Shown: one piece after another, positions 34,735 through 43,925 of the stretch
Numbering within the stretch: position 1 is the stretch's first letter
How the letters are laid out: every line of letters starts with the position of its first letter
Origin: CAYVVD01 sp964454975
GTDB lineage: Bacteria > Bacteroidota > Ignavibacteria > Kapaibacteriales > UBA2268
Reading direction: 5' to 3'
Length of the DNA: 64,000 nucleotides
Assembly: GCA_964454975.1 (NCBI GenBank)
Contig: CAYVVD010000016.1
Coordinates: 1 to 64,000 of the forward strand
Notes under the pieces: model-generated
Told to the model about the DNA's origin: nothing
Seen by the model: the letters and a program-made list of their open reading frames with translations, nothing else
Database searches by the model: none
Program-made: the position numbers and the translations under genes

Positions 34735-36537
34735 CTAATGCCTCACATACATGGCCTCGATGAATTCAGCATATTTTTTCTCGACAACGTGCCTCTTTAT
34801 GCTCATTTTCGGACTTAATTCCCCATCTTCGACTGTAAATGGTTTTGAGAGAATGTGAAATTTCCGTACCCGCTCAAATTTTGAAAAGTTTTGCTGAAGG
34901 ACGTCAATCTCCCGCTTAACCATATTTTTAACTGCTATATTCGTAATAATTTCATCTTCATTGTGGTGTTTTATACCGAGTTGTGCAGCAAGCACCACCA
35001 TTGCTTCCATATTTGGAGTTATTAAGGCTGTTACGTAATCCCTTTTATCACCAAGAAGAATCACATGTTCAATGTATTTACTTTGGGCGAGTACATTTTC
35101 TATGAGCTGTGGTGCAATGTTCTTGCCTCCGCTGCTTACAAATATGTATTTTTTCCTGTCGGTGATACGAATATTACCCCGCTCAGTCCAGGAGCCTACA
35201 TCGCCTGTATAAAGCCATCCATCTTCATCGATCGCTGTTATTGTGGCATTTTCATCGTTCCAGTAACCTTTCATAACATTGTCACCACGTGCAAGAATTT
35301 CCCCGTCATCTGCAAGTTTTACTTCCACACCGGGCAAGGGTTTTCCAATTGTACCGATTTCATTGTCTTCAGGCCTGTTGGCTGCAACAACAGGTGAAGC
35401 CTCTGTAAGGCCATATCCCTGTATTGTATCAATTCCAATAGCTAAGTAAAATTCGCAGACATCCTCTGGTAATGCAGCCCCTCCGGAAACAATAACCCTC
35501 ATCCTGCCGCCAAGCTTCTCTCTGATTTTAGTGTAAACCAGCCTATCTGCAATTGCCCATTGTGCTTTTAACAAAAGCGGATCTTTACCTGCTTGTTTCT
35601 TCCTTACTAATTTGATGCCGATGTTGATCGCCCAGTTGAAAATTGCCCTTTTTACCGGTTTGTCTTTTTCAACTTTGGAATAAATTCTCTTTTTTACAGT
35701 TTCCAACAATTTAGGAACAGTAGTCATGAGGGTTGGTTTAATTTCCAGTAAATCTGAAGCTATTGACTCGATTGATTCCGCAAGTCCTATTGTCGCGCCG
35801 ACAGCAAATAAAGAATAGTAAGCAGTTGTTCTCTCATAAGAGTGGCATAGTGGAAGATATGAAAATACTATGTCTTCGTGGCTGAAAAGAATTACTTTGA
35901 TACAGCCTTTCATGTTAGTAACAACATTTTTGTGTGTTAACATCACACCCTTTGGTTCACCTGTAGTCCCGCTGGTATAGATAATAGTAAGCAAATCATC
36001 TTCAGTGACCTTTGCACACATTTCTTCAAAAATGCCTTTTTTACTCCTGTTTTTGAGAATCTTTTCACCGGAACTAATTAATCCATTTAGAGATTTTACA
36101 GAAAGGTCAGAGTCATCAAATTCATCATTAAATACAATGATGTGCCTTAATGATGGCAATCTTTCCTTAAACTCAAGTACTTTCCCAAGCTGAAAATTAT
36201 TTGATACAAATATTGCAGTTACCGAGCTGTCACTGAATATGAACTCTTCCTGTTTTGAAGTAAGTATAGGAAATACAGGTACATCAACTGCGCCTATAGA
36301 TACAGTTGCAAGGTCAGCAATTATCCATTCAATCCTGTTTTCGGAGGCAATTCCAAGCCGGTCCCCCTTGCGAATTCCCAAATCCAGCAATGCCAATGCA
36401 AGGCATTCGATCTTATATTTAAGGTCAGCATACGTAATACCGGCATAGCTCCCACCGGATTTAAACTGATATGCTGTTTTTTCAGGATAACTTGCTGCCA
36501 CATTAAGCAGCATTTCAGGTATTGTGTAAAAATTCAT
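34735..36537 (-). CDS. Long-chain acyl-CoA ligase (AMP-forming)
   Basis: 600 residues of the ANL superfamily. The AMP/phosphate loop is YTSGTTGEPKG (187-197), with IQGYGLTEASPV and the hinge region DGWLYTGDVGSW further on. The later ITDRKKYIFVSSGGKNIAPQ is typical of long-chain (FadD/FACL-like) members. It activates a fatty acid with ATP and CoA on the cytoplasmic side of the membrane. It is a single gene, convergent with glgA and divergent from the PNGase-like gene. Confidence 0.92.
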   Translation of the reverse strand: MNFYTIPEMLLNVAASYPEKTAYQFKSGGSYAGITYADLKYKIECLALALLDLGIRKGDRLGIASENRIEWIIADLATVSIGAVDVPVFPILTSKQEEFIFSDSSVTAIFVSNNFQLGKVLEFKERLPSLRHIIVFNDEFDDSDLSVKSLNGLISSGEKILKNRSKKGIFEEMCAKVTEDDLLTIIYTSGTTGEPKGVMLTHKNVVTNMKGCIKVILFSHEDIVFSYLPLCHSYERTTAYYSLFAVGATIGLAESIESIASDLLEIKPTLMTTVPKLLETVKKRIYSKVEKDKPVKRAIFNWAINIGIKLVRKKQAGKDPLLLKAQWAIADRLVYTKIREKLGGRMRVIVSGGAALPEDVCEFYLAIGIDTIQGYGLTEASPVVAANRPEDNEIGTIGKPLPGVEVKLADDGEILARGDNVMKGYWNDENATITAIDEDGWLYTGDVGSWTERGNIRITDRKKYIFVSSGGKNIAPQLIENVLAQSKYIEHVILLGDKRDYVTALITPNMEAMVVLAAQLGIKHHNEDEIITNIAVKNMVKREIDVLQQNFSKFERVRKFHILSKPFTVEDGELSPKMSIKRHVVEKKYAEFIEAMYVRH

Positions 36538-36670
36538 GTTTATAGATTTGGTTGTTTGCGAAACCTAAAATAATGAACAAGATTTAATATTTCGGATTAA
36601 ATTTTAGTTTCTGTTAATATTATGTAAATTTTAACTTCTTGAATTGTAATTAGTTCTAGTTTATAAGGAA

Positions 36671-39241
36671 ATGAAAATGAAGCAGATTCTTATATTAATA
36701 ATAGTAATATCTATTTCTTCAGAGGTTTTTTCAGCACACGGAGATACAACAAAAATACGTGCTATAGAGTTCGGGGAATCCCGCTCAAAATGGGTTAATA
36801 TGCCGAATCCGACAGAATCATTTCAGCGAATTTTGATGAATTACAAACTCAGATGCCCTGACGGCAGGCAATGCGGGGAATGGGATTATCTTGCATACGT
36901 GTTTGTGGACCAATGGTTTGCTCCGAGTTTCCGTATTGACAGCACCGTAGTAAGAGAATTTCATTTAATGATTGATACTTCCTGGAATTTTTCTGCTGAA
37001 ATTATTGACGGGAAATTTGTAGAAACTAAAACACCAAAGAAGAAAGTTTTGCTTGAAATGTATGAAAACCACCTTGCACCTACTAAACGTACTTGGTTTA
37101 CATATGAATGGCCGGCATATTATACATACGAGTATGATAGCGAAGCAAACAAAATTGATTCAACGATGGTGCCTCCAGATCATACCTTTTTTCTTGACAG
37201 CACAAGAGTATATTTCAACGACGATGTAACATTTCGCAACCGGTGGGAGATAATGAGATACATTACCCCATACGGGAACCCAACAGCCGATGGCAATATC
37301 CTTAGCGACGGCGGTACATTCACATGGGTGTTTGATGTAAGTGACTTTTTACCAATACTCTCAGGCCCTGTTTATATATATGCTCCAAACGGCCAGGAAG
37401 ACCTTGAACTGACATTTGATTTTATACAGGGTACACCGGAAAGGGATGTAATCAGGATTGAAAAATTATGGGATAAATCAGGCATTACTTACGATAGTCT
37501 AATAGAAGAAAGGCACTTAACTCCATACGATATTAATTTTGCGGAAAATGAAAAAAGCGCAAAGCTTAAGATATATCAAACCGGCCACGGTTTCGGCGGG
37601 ACTCCTGATAATTGTGCTGAATTTTGCAGGAAAGAAGCATACGTGAGAATTGACGGCGAGCAGCGATATAGCCGTTTTATATGGAAAGAATGTGGCGACA
37701 ACCCTTTGTATCCGCAAGGCGGAACATGGCTTGTTGACAGGACAAACTGGTGCCCCGGCGATGTAGTCCCTTCACACGATTATGAACTGACTGATTATAT
37801 AACGCCGGGTGGGACTCACACAATTGACTATGACATGGAAAGATATACCGAAGTATGGACACCCGGTGGCCCGGGCTCAAACACAAGGCCAAATTGGGTT
37901 GTCAGGGGATTCCTTGTTACTTACGGTTTGAATAGTTTTACAAAAGATGCTGCAATAATTGATATTATAACTCCCACTGATAAAGATGAATACGACAGGT
38001 TCAACCCGGTTTGCAGTAATCCCGTTATTAAAGTCCGGAACACGGGCAGCGCAGACATCACAAGTATTGATTTTGAATATGGGACAAATGGCAACTATTC
38101 ACTTTCTCATACCTGGAATGGAAGCATCGTATTTACTGAAGAGCAATTAGTAGAATTACCATTCGAAATGATTGAAGCAGGTGATGAAAACACATTTAAC
38201 GTTCGAATTAGTGGTGTAAACGGAGGAGCTGATGATTATACGGGCAACAACAATGCTTCAAGCAGATTCTTAAAAACACCGGACTATTTCAGCGATTTGG
38301 TTCTGGAAGTAAGAACCAACAACTGGGATATTTTCGGAGAGCTGTCTCCTTACTCATACTGGTTGGTAGATGCTGCCGGGAAAAGGGTGCATGAAAGGAT
38401 GCAGACAGAAAACAACACAGTATATCTCGACACAGTTAATCTCGAAAACGGTTGTTATTCATTCCAGTTAATAAACGAACTTGGCTACGGTATGGGATAT
38501 TGGGTGTTGAGGCAACAATATGGCCTGAACAATGGTTCTGCGCAATTTACTTCAAGAGGCAGGTTACTCCAAAGATTTAAAACAGATTTTGGTAATGGAA
38601 TTTTCCACCAGTTTTCTGTAAGCCCCAAGCCGGAGATATCAACAGATCTTGAAGAGTTAGACTTTGGCGATGTCCCTCTGGGCGAAAAAAGAACGCAAAC
38701 TGTTGAAATAACACCAGTTAATGAAAAGGGACTGATTATTAACAAATTGGAGGTTGTCCTGGGAAGTGCCAAAGGCTTTTTCATAGATGAAACAAATCCT
38801 CCTTATGAAGGCTCGCCTGTTGAACTGGCATATGGCGAAAAAATGACTGTTACAATCAGGTTCGAACCCGGCTCCGGCGGTAATAAAAGCTCGTCGCTGA
38901 ATATTAATTCGAATGATGACAGAACTCCGCAGAAAAAAGTTTTCCTTGTTGGCAAGGCAATTGACCCCTCCGGAGTCTCAATTGATGAATTATCTGAATT
39001 CGGCGTTCATCCAAATCCTGTAACAGGGATTGCAAAGGTTGAATTCAGGGATGAATTTGCACTCGAGAATGCAACGCTTTCTCTTCATAATATACTTGGG
39101 GAAACTACAGCAATTATTTCCGACAATCCCGGGTTAACAGGCAGCTTTGAATACGACTTTTCAAGTTTCCCTGCAGGTGTCTATTTCGTTATCCTCTCTA
39201 ATGGATTTGAATCGAAAGCGATAAAACTAATAATCAACTGA
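36671..39241 (+). CDS. PNGase-F-like secreted protein with ASH domain and T9SS tail
   Basis: 856 residues with a signal peptide of about 21 residues. The N-terminal region has the cysteine motif R-C-P-D-G-R-Q-C-G-E-W-D-Y-L (61-74), a hallmark of peptide-N-glycosidase-F-related proteins. A jelly-roll-like beta region extends to about 430, with further cysteine pairs (FGGTPDNCAEFCRKEAYV). A CARDB-like Ig domain follows, an ASH/HYDIN domain lies at about 660-765 (LDFGDVPLGEKRTQ), and a T9SS type A tail runs from about 776. PNGase F removes N-glycans from glycoproteins, but the catalytic acid residues cannot be confirmed by eye, so activity is a hypothesis. Confidence 0.75.
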   Translation: MKMKQILILIIVISISSEVFSAHGDTTKIRAIEFGESRSKWVNMPNPTESFQRILMNYKLRCPDGRQCGEWDYLAYVFVDQWFAPSFRIDSTVVREFHLMIDTSWNFSAEIIDGKFVETKTPKKKVLLEMYENHLAPTKRTWFTYEWPAYYTYEYDSEANKIDSTMVPPDHTFFLDSTRVYFNDDVTFRNRWEIMRYITPYGNPTADGNILSDGGTFTWVFDVSDFLPILSGPVYIYAPNGQEDLELTFDFIQGTPERDVIRIEKLWDKSGITYDSLIEERHLTPYDINFAENEKSAKLKIYQTGHGFGGTPDNCAEFCRKEAYVRIDGEQRYSRFIWKECGDNPLYPQGGTWLVDRTNWCPGDVVPSHDYELTDYITPGGTHTIDYDMERYTEVWTPGGPGSNTRPNWVVRGFLVTYGLNSFTKDAAIIDIITPTDKDEYDRFNPVCSNPVIKVRNTGSADITSIDFEYGTNGNYSLSHTWNGSIVFTEEQLVELPFEMIEAGDENTFNVRISGVNGGADDYTGNNNASSRFLKTPDYFSDLVLEVRTNNWDIFGELSPYSYWLVDAAGKRVHERMQTENNTVYLDTVNLENGCYSFQLINELGYGMGYWVLRQQYGLNNGSAQFTSRGRLLQRFKTDFGNGIFHQFSVSPKPEISTDLEELDFGDVPLGEKRTQTVEITPVNEKGLIINKLEVVLGSAKGFFIDETNPPYEGSPVELAYGEKMTVTIRFEPGSGGNKSSSLNINSNDDRTPQKKVFLVGKAIDPSGVSIDELSEFGVHPNPVTGIAKVEFRDEFALENATLSLHNILGETTAIISDNPGLTGSFEYDFSSFPAGVYFVILSNGFESKAIKLIIN

Positions 39242-39242
39242 T

Positions 39243-40448
39243 TTATTTCATAACAGCATTAATCTCCCTCTCCATAGCGGCAATTGCATTGGATGGGGAG
39301 ATTTCATCGTATAGCGTCTTTTCTACATTGCTTTCAATTATTTCTTCTATTTCCAGCCAGTAGGGTGACACCGGAGTCATTCTGGCTGATTCGAGCTGGC
39401 GTGCAAACAGCATTCTCTTTGGATGCGACTCATAAAATGAGTCGCGGTAATAATCCTTATCAGCCGGGAATCCCGCTTCGAATATTTGCCGGGTAAATAT
39501 AATTGCATTGGCTCCATCAGTCAGAAATCGAATCAGCTTATTAGCGAGATTCTTATTTTCAGAGTCTTTCGAAATTGCAAAATATTCGCCTCCTGCAAAG
39601 CTTATACCCGGTTTATCACCCATTCCCGGGAATAAACCTATTTCAAAACTCAGATCAGGGTTTATGTTGTTGATTTTTTCAATTAACCATCCACCCGAAA
39701 ACCAAATTCCAATCCTGCCTTTTGCAAACAGGTCATCTAACTGTCGCTGGGTATCTATCATACCTGCATCTGCAAGCTTTAAATAATGCTCAAGGGCTTT
39801 GACATTTTCATCTGAATTAATCACTAGCTTTCCACTCTCATCAAAAACATTCCCTCCATAAGTCCAAAACATGCTTAGGATTTTTTTGTAAAGCCTGTGC
39901 CTGTCAGAACCATTTGCACCAAAACCATAAACACCCTCAAGTGAATTTACTTTTTCTGCCACCACAAGTAACTCATCCAAATTCCGGGGAAGAGTATCAA
40001 AGCCGGCCTTTTTAAGCAAATAAAGGTTATAAAACACTGCCCTCGTATCAATAATCCAGGGCAAGGCAAATATCTTATTATTCCAGTAGCATGGCGATGT
40101 AGTAAATGGGACAAATTTATCCATGTTAACACTATCCAGTTCAAGCAACACACCTGATGATGAGAACTGTGCCACCCAGTCAGAACCAAGCTCAAGAACA
40201 TCGGGCGCCGTACCGGAATTGAATGCGGCCATCAGTTTTTTCTTCCCGTCGTTCCAGCTTAACCGTGTAATTTCAACATCGCATTTATATTCATACTCAA
40301 AAATTGAAATAAGGCTGTCCATTTTTGAACTTTGGTTGGGTTCACTCCAAAAATGCCAGAAGGTTAGTTTAGGTATTTCATTAATCGATTCTTCCCTGCA
40401 CGAAAAAAGTAACAGGCTAAAAAGCATGATTAACAAATGCTTATTCAT
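39243..40448 (-). CDS. Sugar-type ABC transporter substrate-binding lipoprotein
   Basis: 401 residues. A lipoprotein signal ends in LLLFSC with the lipidated cysteine C17. The mature part is a family 1 extracellular solute-binding protein: LTFWHFWSEPNQ, then GTAPDVLELGSDWVAQF, IWFSGGWLI and FPGMGDKPGISFAGGEYFAI. Such proteins capture oligosaccharides or polyols for import. No permease or ATPase gene is adjacent, so it is an orphan here. It is convergent with the PNGase-like gene (1 base between stops) and divergent from pyrG. Confidence 0.88.
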   Translation of the reverse strand: MNKHLLIMLFSLLLFSCREESINEIPKLTFWHFWSEPNQSSKMDSLISIFEYEYKCDVEITRLSWNDGKKKLMAAFNSGTAPDVLELGSDWVAQFSSSGVLLELDSVNMDKFVPFTTSPCYWNNKIFALPWIIDTRAVFYNLYLLKKAGFDTLPRNLDELLVVAEKVNSLEGVYGFGANGSDRHRLYKKILSMFWTYGGNVFDESGKLVINSDENVKALEHYLKLADAGMIDTQRQLDDLFAKGRIGIWFSGGWLIEKINNINPDLSFEIGLFPGMGDKPGISFAGGEYFAISKDSENKNLANKLIRFLTDGANAIIFTRQIFEAGFPADKDYYRDSFYESHPKRMLFARQLESARMTPVSPYWLEIEEIIESNVEKTLYDEISPSNAIAAMEREINAVMK

Positions 40449-40521
40449 AATTTAATTCCCCCGGTGGACAGTTTCAATTTAATAATATTAGGTAATTTTT
40501 TTGAATATAGGTAATTTGTAC

Positions 40522-40556
40522 CCTGTTTGATTCAAAAACCAATAAACTCAAACAGG
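40522..40556 (+). promoter_or_regulatory. Leader hairpin directly before pyrG start
   Basis: CCTGTTTGA (40522-40530) pairs perfectly with TCAAACAGG (40548-40556) across 17 bases. The stem ends three bases before the pyrG ATG at 40560 and has no T run, so as RNA it would cover the ribosome-entry region rather than terminate. It is preceded by two copies of TAGGTAATTT (40489-40498 and 40508-40517). Confidence 0.5.
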
Positions 40557-40559
40557 CTT

Positions 40560-42200
40560 ATGAGCGACTCATCTACACCCGAGCTACCAACAAAGTATAT
40601 CTTTATTACAGGCGGTGTCCTCTCTTCACTCGGTAAAGGCATAGCATCGGCATCTATTGCTCTTTTGCTGAAGCAGCGCGGATTTTCAGTAACTATTATG
40701 AAGCTGGATCCCTATATCAATGTTGACCCGGGGACCATGAATCCATTCCAGCACGGAGAAGTATTCGTTACAGACGATGGTGCGGAAACAGACCTCGACC
40801 TCGGCCATTATGAAAGGTTCCTTGGTGAATCTCTCTGTAAAGATAACAACACAACCGCAGGGCAGGTCTATTACGAAGTTATTATGAAAGAGCGCAAAGG
40901 GCATTATCTTGGGAAAACAGTCCAGGTAATTCCTCATATCACCAACGAAATAAAGCGCCGGGTCAGAATATTCGAAGGAAGGTTTGATTTTGTAATAGTT
41001 GAAATCGGTGGGACTGTTGGCGATATCGAATCTCTCCCATTTCTTGAGTCTCAAAGGCAACTTTGGTATGAGCTCGGGCCTAAAAATGTATTAAATATTC
41101 ACCTTACTTATGTACCATTCATAAAAGCTTCGAATGAATTAAAAACCAAGCCAACCCAACATTCTGTTAAGGTGTTGATGGAGTTTGGTATCCGGCCTGA
41201 TATTTTACTATGCCGGACTGAATATAAGCTTGCAAAAGACATCCGTGCAAAAATAGCGCTGTTCTGCAATGTTGACGAAGAAAGTGTTTTTGAGGCAATG
41301 GATGTTAATACTTCGATTTATGAAGTGCCTCTGCAGTTTGCTAAAAAGAACCTGACTGAAACCATACTCAAAAAAATGAGTGTAGTCCCCAAGGAGCTTG
41401 ATGTAAGCACCTGGAGCAAGTTCGTTAATAAAATTAAGAATCCAAGGAATGAAGTTAATGTTGGCCTTGTAGGTAAATACACCAAATACGGCGATTCTTA
41501 CAAAAGCATTCTTGAGGCATTTATTCATGCAGGATCTATTAACAATTCTCGTGTTAATGTCCATTTGGTGAATTCTGAAGAAATTACAAAAGAAAACGTG
41601 AAGGAGAAAGTTGGTTACCTCGACGGTGTCCTTGTCGGCCCCGGATTTGGTTCCAGAGGAATCGAGGGAAAAATCTCGGCTATTAAATACATCAGGGAAC
41701 ATAAAATCCCATTTTTTGGTATATGCCTTGGGCTCCAATGTGCTGTAATTGAATTTTCCAGGAATGTACTTAAACTAAAGGATGCAAATTCTGCTGAATT
41801 TGATTCACGCTCGGTAAACAAAGTAATCGACATAATGGCAGATCAGCGAAACATAAAGGACAAAGGGGGGACAATGAGACTCGGTGCTTACCCCTGTAAG
41901 GTAAAAAAAGACACTAAGGCCTGGCAGGCTTATAAGAAATCAAATATCTTTGAGCGACACAGGCACCGCTATGAAGTGAATAATGATTACAGAGAAAAGC
42001 TTGAAAGCAAAGGATTTCTTTTAAGCGGTCTGTCCCCCGATGGTAATCTGGTGGAAATGGCTGAATTAAATGACCACCCCTGGTTCCTTGGCGTTCAGTT
42101 CCATCCTGAACTGAAATCAAGAGCTGTTATTGGGCATCCTTTGTTTATTAGTTTCATAAAAGCTGTAATTAAATACCACAATGTAAAAAACGGCATTTAG
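40560..42200 (+). CDS. pyrG: CTP synthase
   Basis: 546 residues from the ATG at 40560. An in-frame TTG at 40527 would add 11 residues, but it falls inside the leader hairpin. The synthetase domain opens with KYIFITGGVLSSLGKG (12-27). The C-terminal class I glutamine amidotransferase has the nucleophile cysteine C389 in GICLGLQ and the catalytic histidine/glutamate in VQFHPEL. It makes CTP from UTP, ATP and glutamine, which also supplies rfbF and the CTP-dependent kinase-like protein. The FKBP gene follows 24 bases later. Confidence 0.97.
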   Translation: MSDSSTPELPTKYIFITGGVLSSLGKGIASASIALLLKQRGFSVTIMKLDPYINVDPGTMNPFQHGEVFVTDDGAETDLDLGHYERFLGESLCKDNNTTAGQVYYEVIMKERKGHYLGKTVQVIPHITNEIKRRVRIFEGRFDFVIVEIGGTVGDIESLPFLESQRQLWYELGPKNVLNIHLTYVPFIKASNELKTKPTQHSVKVLMEFGIRPDILLCRTEYKLAKDIRAKIALFCNVDEESVFEAMDVNTSIYEVPLQFAKKNLTETILKKMSVVPKELDVSTWSKFVNKIKNPRNEVNVGLVGKYTKYGDSYKSILEAFIHAGSINNSRVNVHLVNSEEITKENVKEKVGYLDGVLVGPGFGSRGIEGKISAIKYIREHKIPFFGICLGLQCAVIEFSRNVLKLKDANSAEFDSRSVNKVIDIMADQRNIKDKGGTMRLGAYPCKVKKDTKAWQAYKKSNIFERHRHRYEVNNDYREKLESKGFLLSGLSPDGNLVEMAELNDHPWFLGVQFHPELKSRAVIGHPLFISFIKAVIKYHNVKNGI

Positions 42201-42224
42201 TTGTATATTAATTTGGGAGTTAAA

Positions 42225-42647
42225 ATGAAATTTCTTATTGCAATATTAATCAGCAGCACATTGTTTTTCTTGGGATGCGGCAGTTCTAAAGAAGCAGCAA
42301 AAGAAAAAATCATCAAACTACCTTCAGGTCTTCAATACGTTGTCTTGGAGGAAGGCACAGGATTGACTCCTGTTGAAGGTGATAAGGTTACCGTCCACTA
42401 TACGGGCAAGCTTGAGGATGGAACTGTCTTCGACAGTTCAGTCCTTAAGGACAAACCACTTGTTTTCGATTACAAGGTTACAAAAATGATAGACGGATTC
42501 GAAGAAGGCCTTGCCACAATGAAAGAAGGCGGAAAAAGGAAGCTCATCATTCCTCCGGACATGGGCTATGGCAGCAGGGGGTCCCGCAATATTCCTCCTA
42601 ACTCTACTTTAATATTTGAAGTAGAATTGATTAAAGTAGAAAAATAG
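42225..42647 (+). CDS. FKBP-type peptidyl-prolyl isomerase lipoprotein
   Basis: 140 residues from the ATG at 42225, preceded by GGGAG. The lipoprotein signal ends with LFFLGC, giving lipidated cysteine C18. A single FKBP domain follows, with VTVHYTGKLEDGTVFDSS, an MKEGGKRKLIIPPDMGYG loop and the terminal LIFEVELIKVE strand. It would assist folding of exported proteins at the membrane. It lies between pyrG and the GlmU-like gene in the same direction, and transcriptional linkage to both is plausible. Confidence 0.92.
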   Translation: MKFLIAILISSTLFFLGCGSSKEAAKEKIIKLPSGLQYVVLEEGTGLTPVEGDKVTVHYTGKLEDGTVFDSSVLKDKPLVFDYKVTKMIDGFEEGLATMKEGGKRKLIIPPDMGYGSRGSRNIPPNSTLIFEVELIKVEK

Positions 42648-42658
42648 AATGCCGTAAA

Positions 42659-43924
42659 ATGAATGTAGAGCAAATACTAATTTTTGAGCCGGAAAGGGTA
42701 GATAATTTCTACCCTTTCAGCGTAATGCATCCTGCCTGGGAACTTCGGTGCGGGGCATTCAGGATGTTCGAGCGAGTGCAAAGGCAATTCCCGAATGCTG
42801 TTACTTTCTACCACGGCAGAGAAAAGCATACAAAGTTATTTATTGAACGATTTAATATTCCGGGTCAGAAATTTGAGAAGAAAAACACATTAGTTATCCT
42901 TGGGATTTCCTTGATATCAAATCAGTCAATTCATTCTATAAATGAGAAATACTCTCACTTTATTAATGAAAACAATGCATCAAATTCGGTTGTATTTGTA
43001 AGCAATAAAATTGCTTTTGCTGCATTTATCCCTAAAAAAGAACTGATAAACACATCTGAGAATGATTTTGGATTTCTTACAAGGCTGCTTTCGGATTTTA
43101 ATAGTGCAATCAATGTTATTGAAATTGATAATATTCGCTTCGTGGATTTCCTATGGGATGCTATAGAATACAACGCTGAATTTATAAAAAATGATGACGG
43201 GCTGTTGCCTGATTTTACAAATTTGAACGCTGATGATTATCCGGCAGCTAATTTCATCTCTCCGGAAAGAATTAAAACCGGAACCAATGTCAGTATTGCA
43301 CCGGGAGTTGTTATTGATGCAACTGAAGGCCCGGTTTTGTTTGGCAATAATGTAAAGATAATGGCCAATGCTTTTATTGAAGGGCCTTGTTTTATTGGGG
43401 ACAATTCTGTAGTTAAAGTCGGCGCAAAGATTTACGGAAAAACTTCGATTGGGGAAGTATGCAAAGCTGGAGGTGAAATTGAAAATTCAATAATTCAATC
43501 TTACAGCAACAAACAGCATGAAGGATTTCTTGGCCATTCATTTATTAGCGAATGGGTCAATATTGGCGCCGATACAAATACATCCGACCTTAAGAACACT
43601 TATGGCGAGATAAAAGTCCGCCTCAGAGAACTGGAGCTAAATTCAGGGAGAATGTTCCTTGGTTTACTTTGCGGTGACCACACAAAGACCGCAATTAACA
43701 CACAGTTTAATACAGGCACGGTATGTGGTGTTTGCGGGATAATTGTTACGAACGGATTCCCACCAACATATATACCGTCATTCTCTTGGGGTGGACGCAA
43801 AGATTCAATGAAATACAAGGTAAGCAAAGCAATTGAAGTAGCGGAAAAAGTAATGGCAAGGAGAGGAAAATTAATTACGGAAGCGGAAAAAGAATTACTC
43901 CTGGAAGAATTCGAACAGGTTTGA
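42659..43924 (+). CDS. Bacteroidetes-type GlmU-like sugar nucleotidyltransferase / acetyltransferase
   Basis: 421 residues. The C-terminal half (about 205-335) is a left-handed beta-helix of hexapeptide repeats (IAPGVVIDATEGPVLFG, FIGDNSVVKVGAKIYG). The N-terminal domain lacks the canonical nucleotidyltransferase loop L-A-A-G-x-G-T-R-M and instead opens with ILIFEPERVDNFYPFSVMHP. This matches the alternative GlmU group described in Bacteroidetes and Chlorobi, thought to make UDP-GlcNAc. The overall assignment is good, but activity of the N-terminal half is uncertain. A GT4 gene follows one base later. Confidence 0.75.
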   Translation: MNVEQILIFEPERVDNFYPFSVMHPAWELRCGAFRMFERVQRQFPNAVTFYHGREKHTKLFIERFNIPGQKFEKKNTLVILGISLISNQSIHSINEKYSHFINENNASNSVVFVSNKIAFAAFIPKKELINTSENDFGFLTRLLSDFNSAINVIEIDNIRFVDFLWDAIEYNAEFIKNDDGLLPDFTNLNADDYPAANFISPERIKTGTNVSIAPGVVIDATEGPVLFGNNVKIMANAFIEGPCFIGDNSVVKVGAKIYGKTSIGEVCKAGGEIENSIIQSYSNKQHEGFLGHSFISEWVNIGADTNTSDLKNTYGEIKVRLRELELNSGRMFLGLLCGDHTKTAINTQFNTGTVCGVCGIIVTNGFPPTYIPSFSWGGRKDSMKYKVSKAIEVAEKVMARRGKLITEAEKELLLEEFEQV

Positions 43925-43925
43925 A

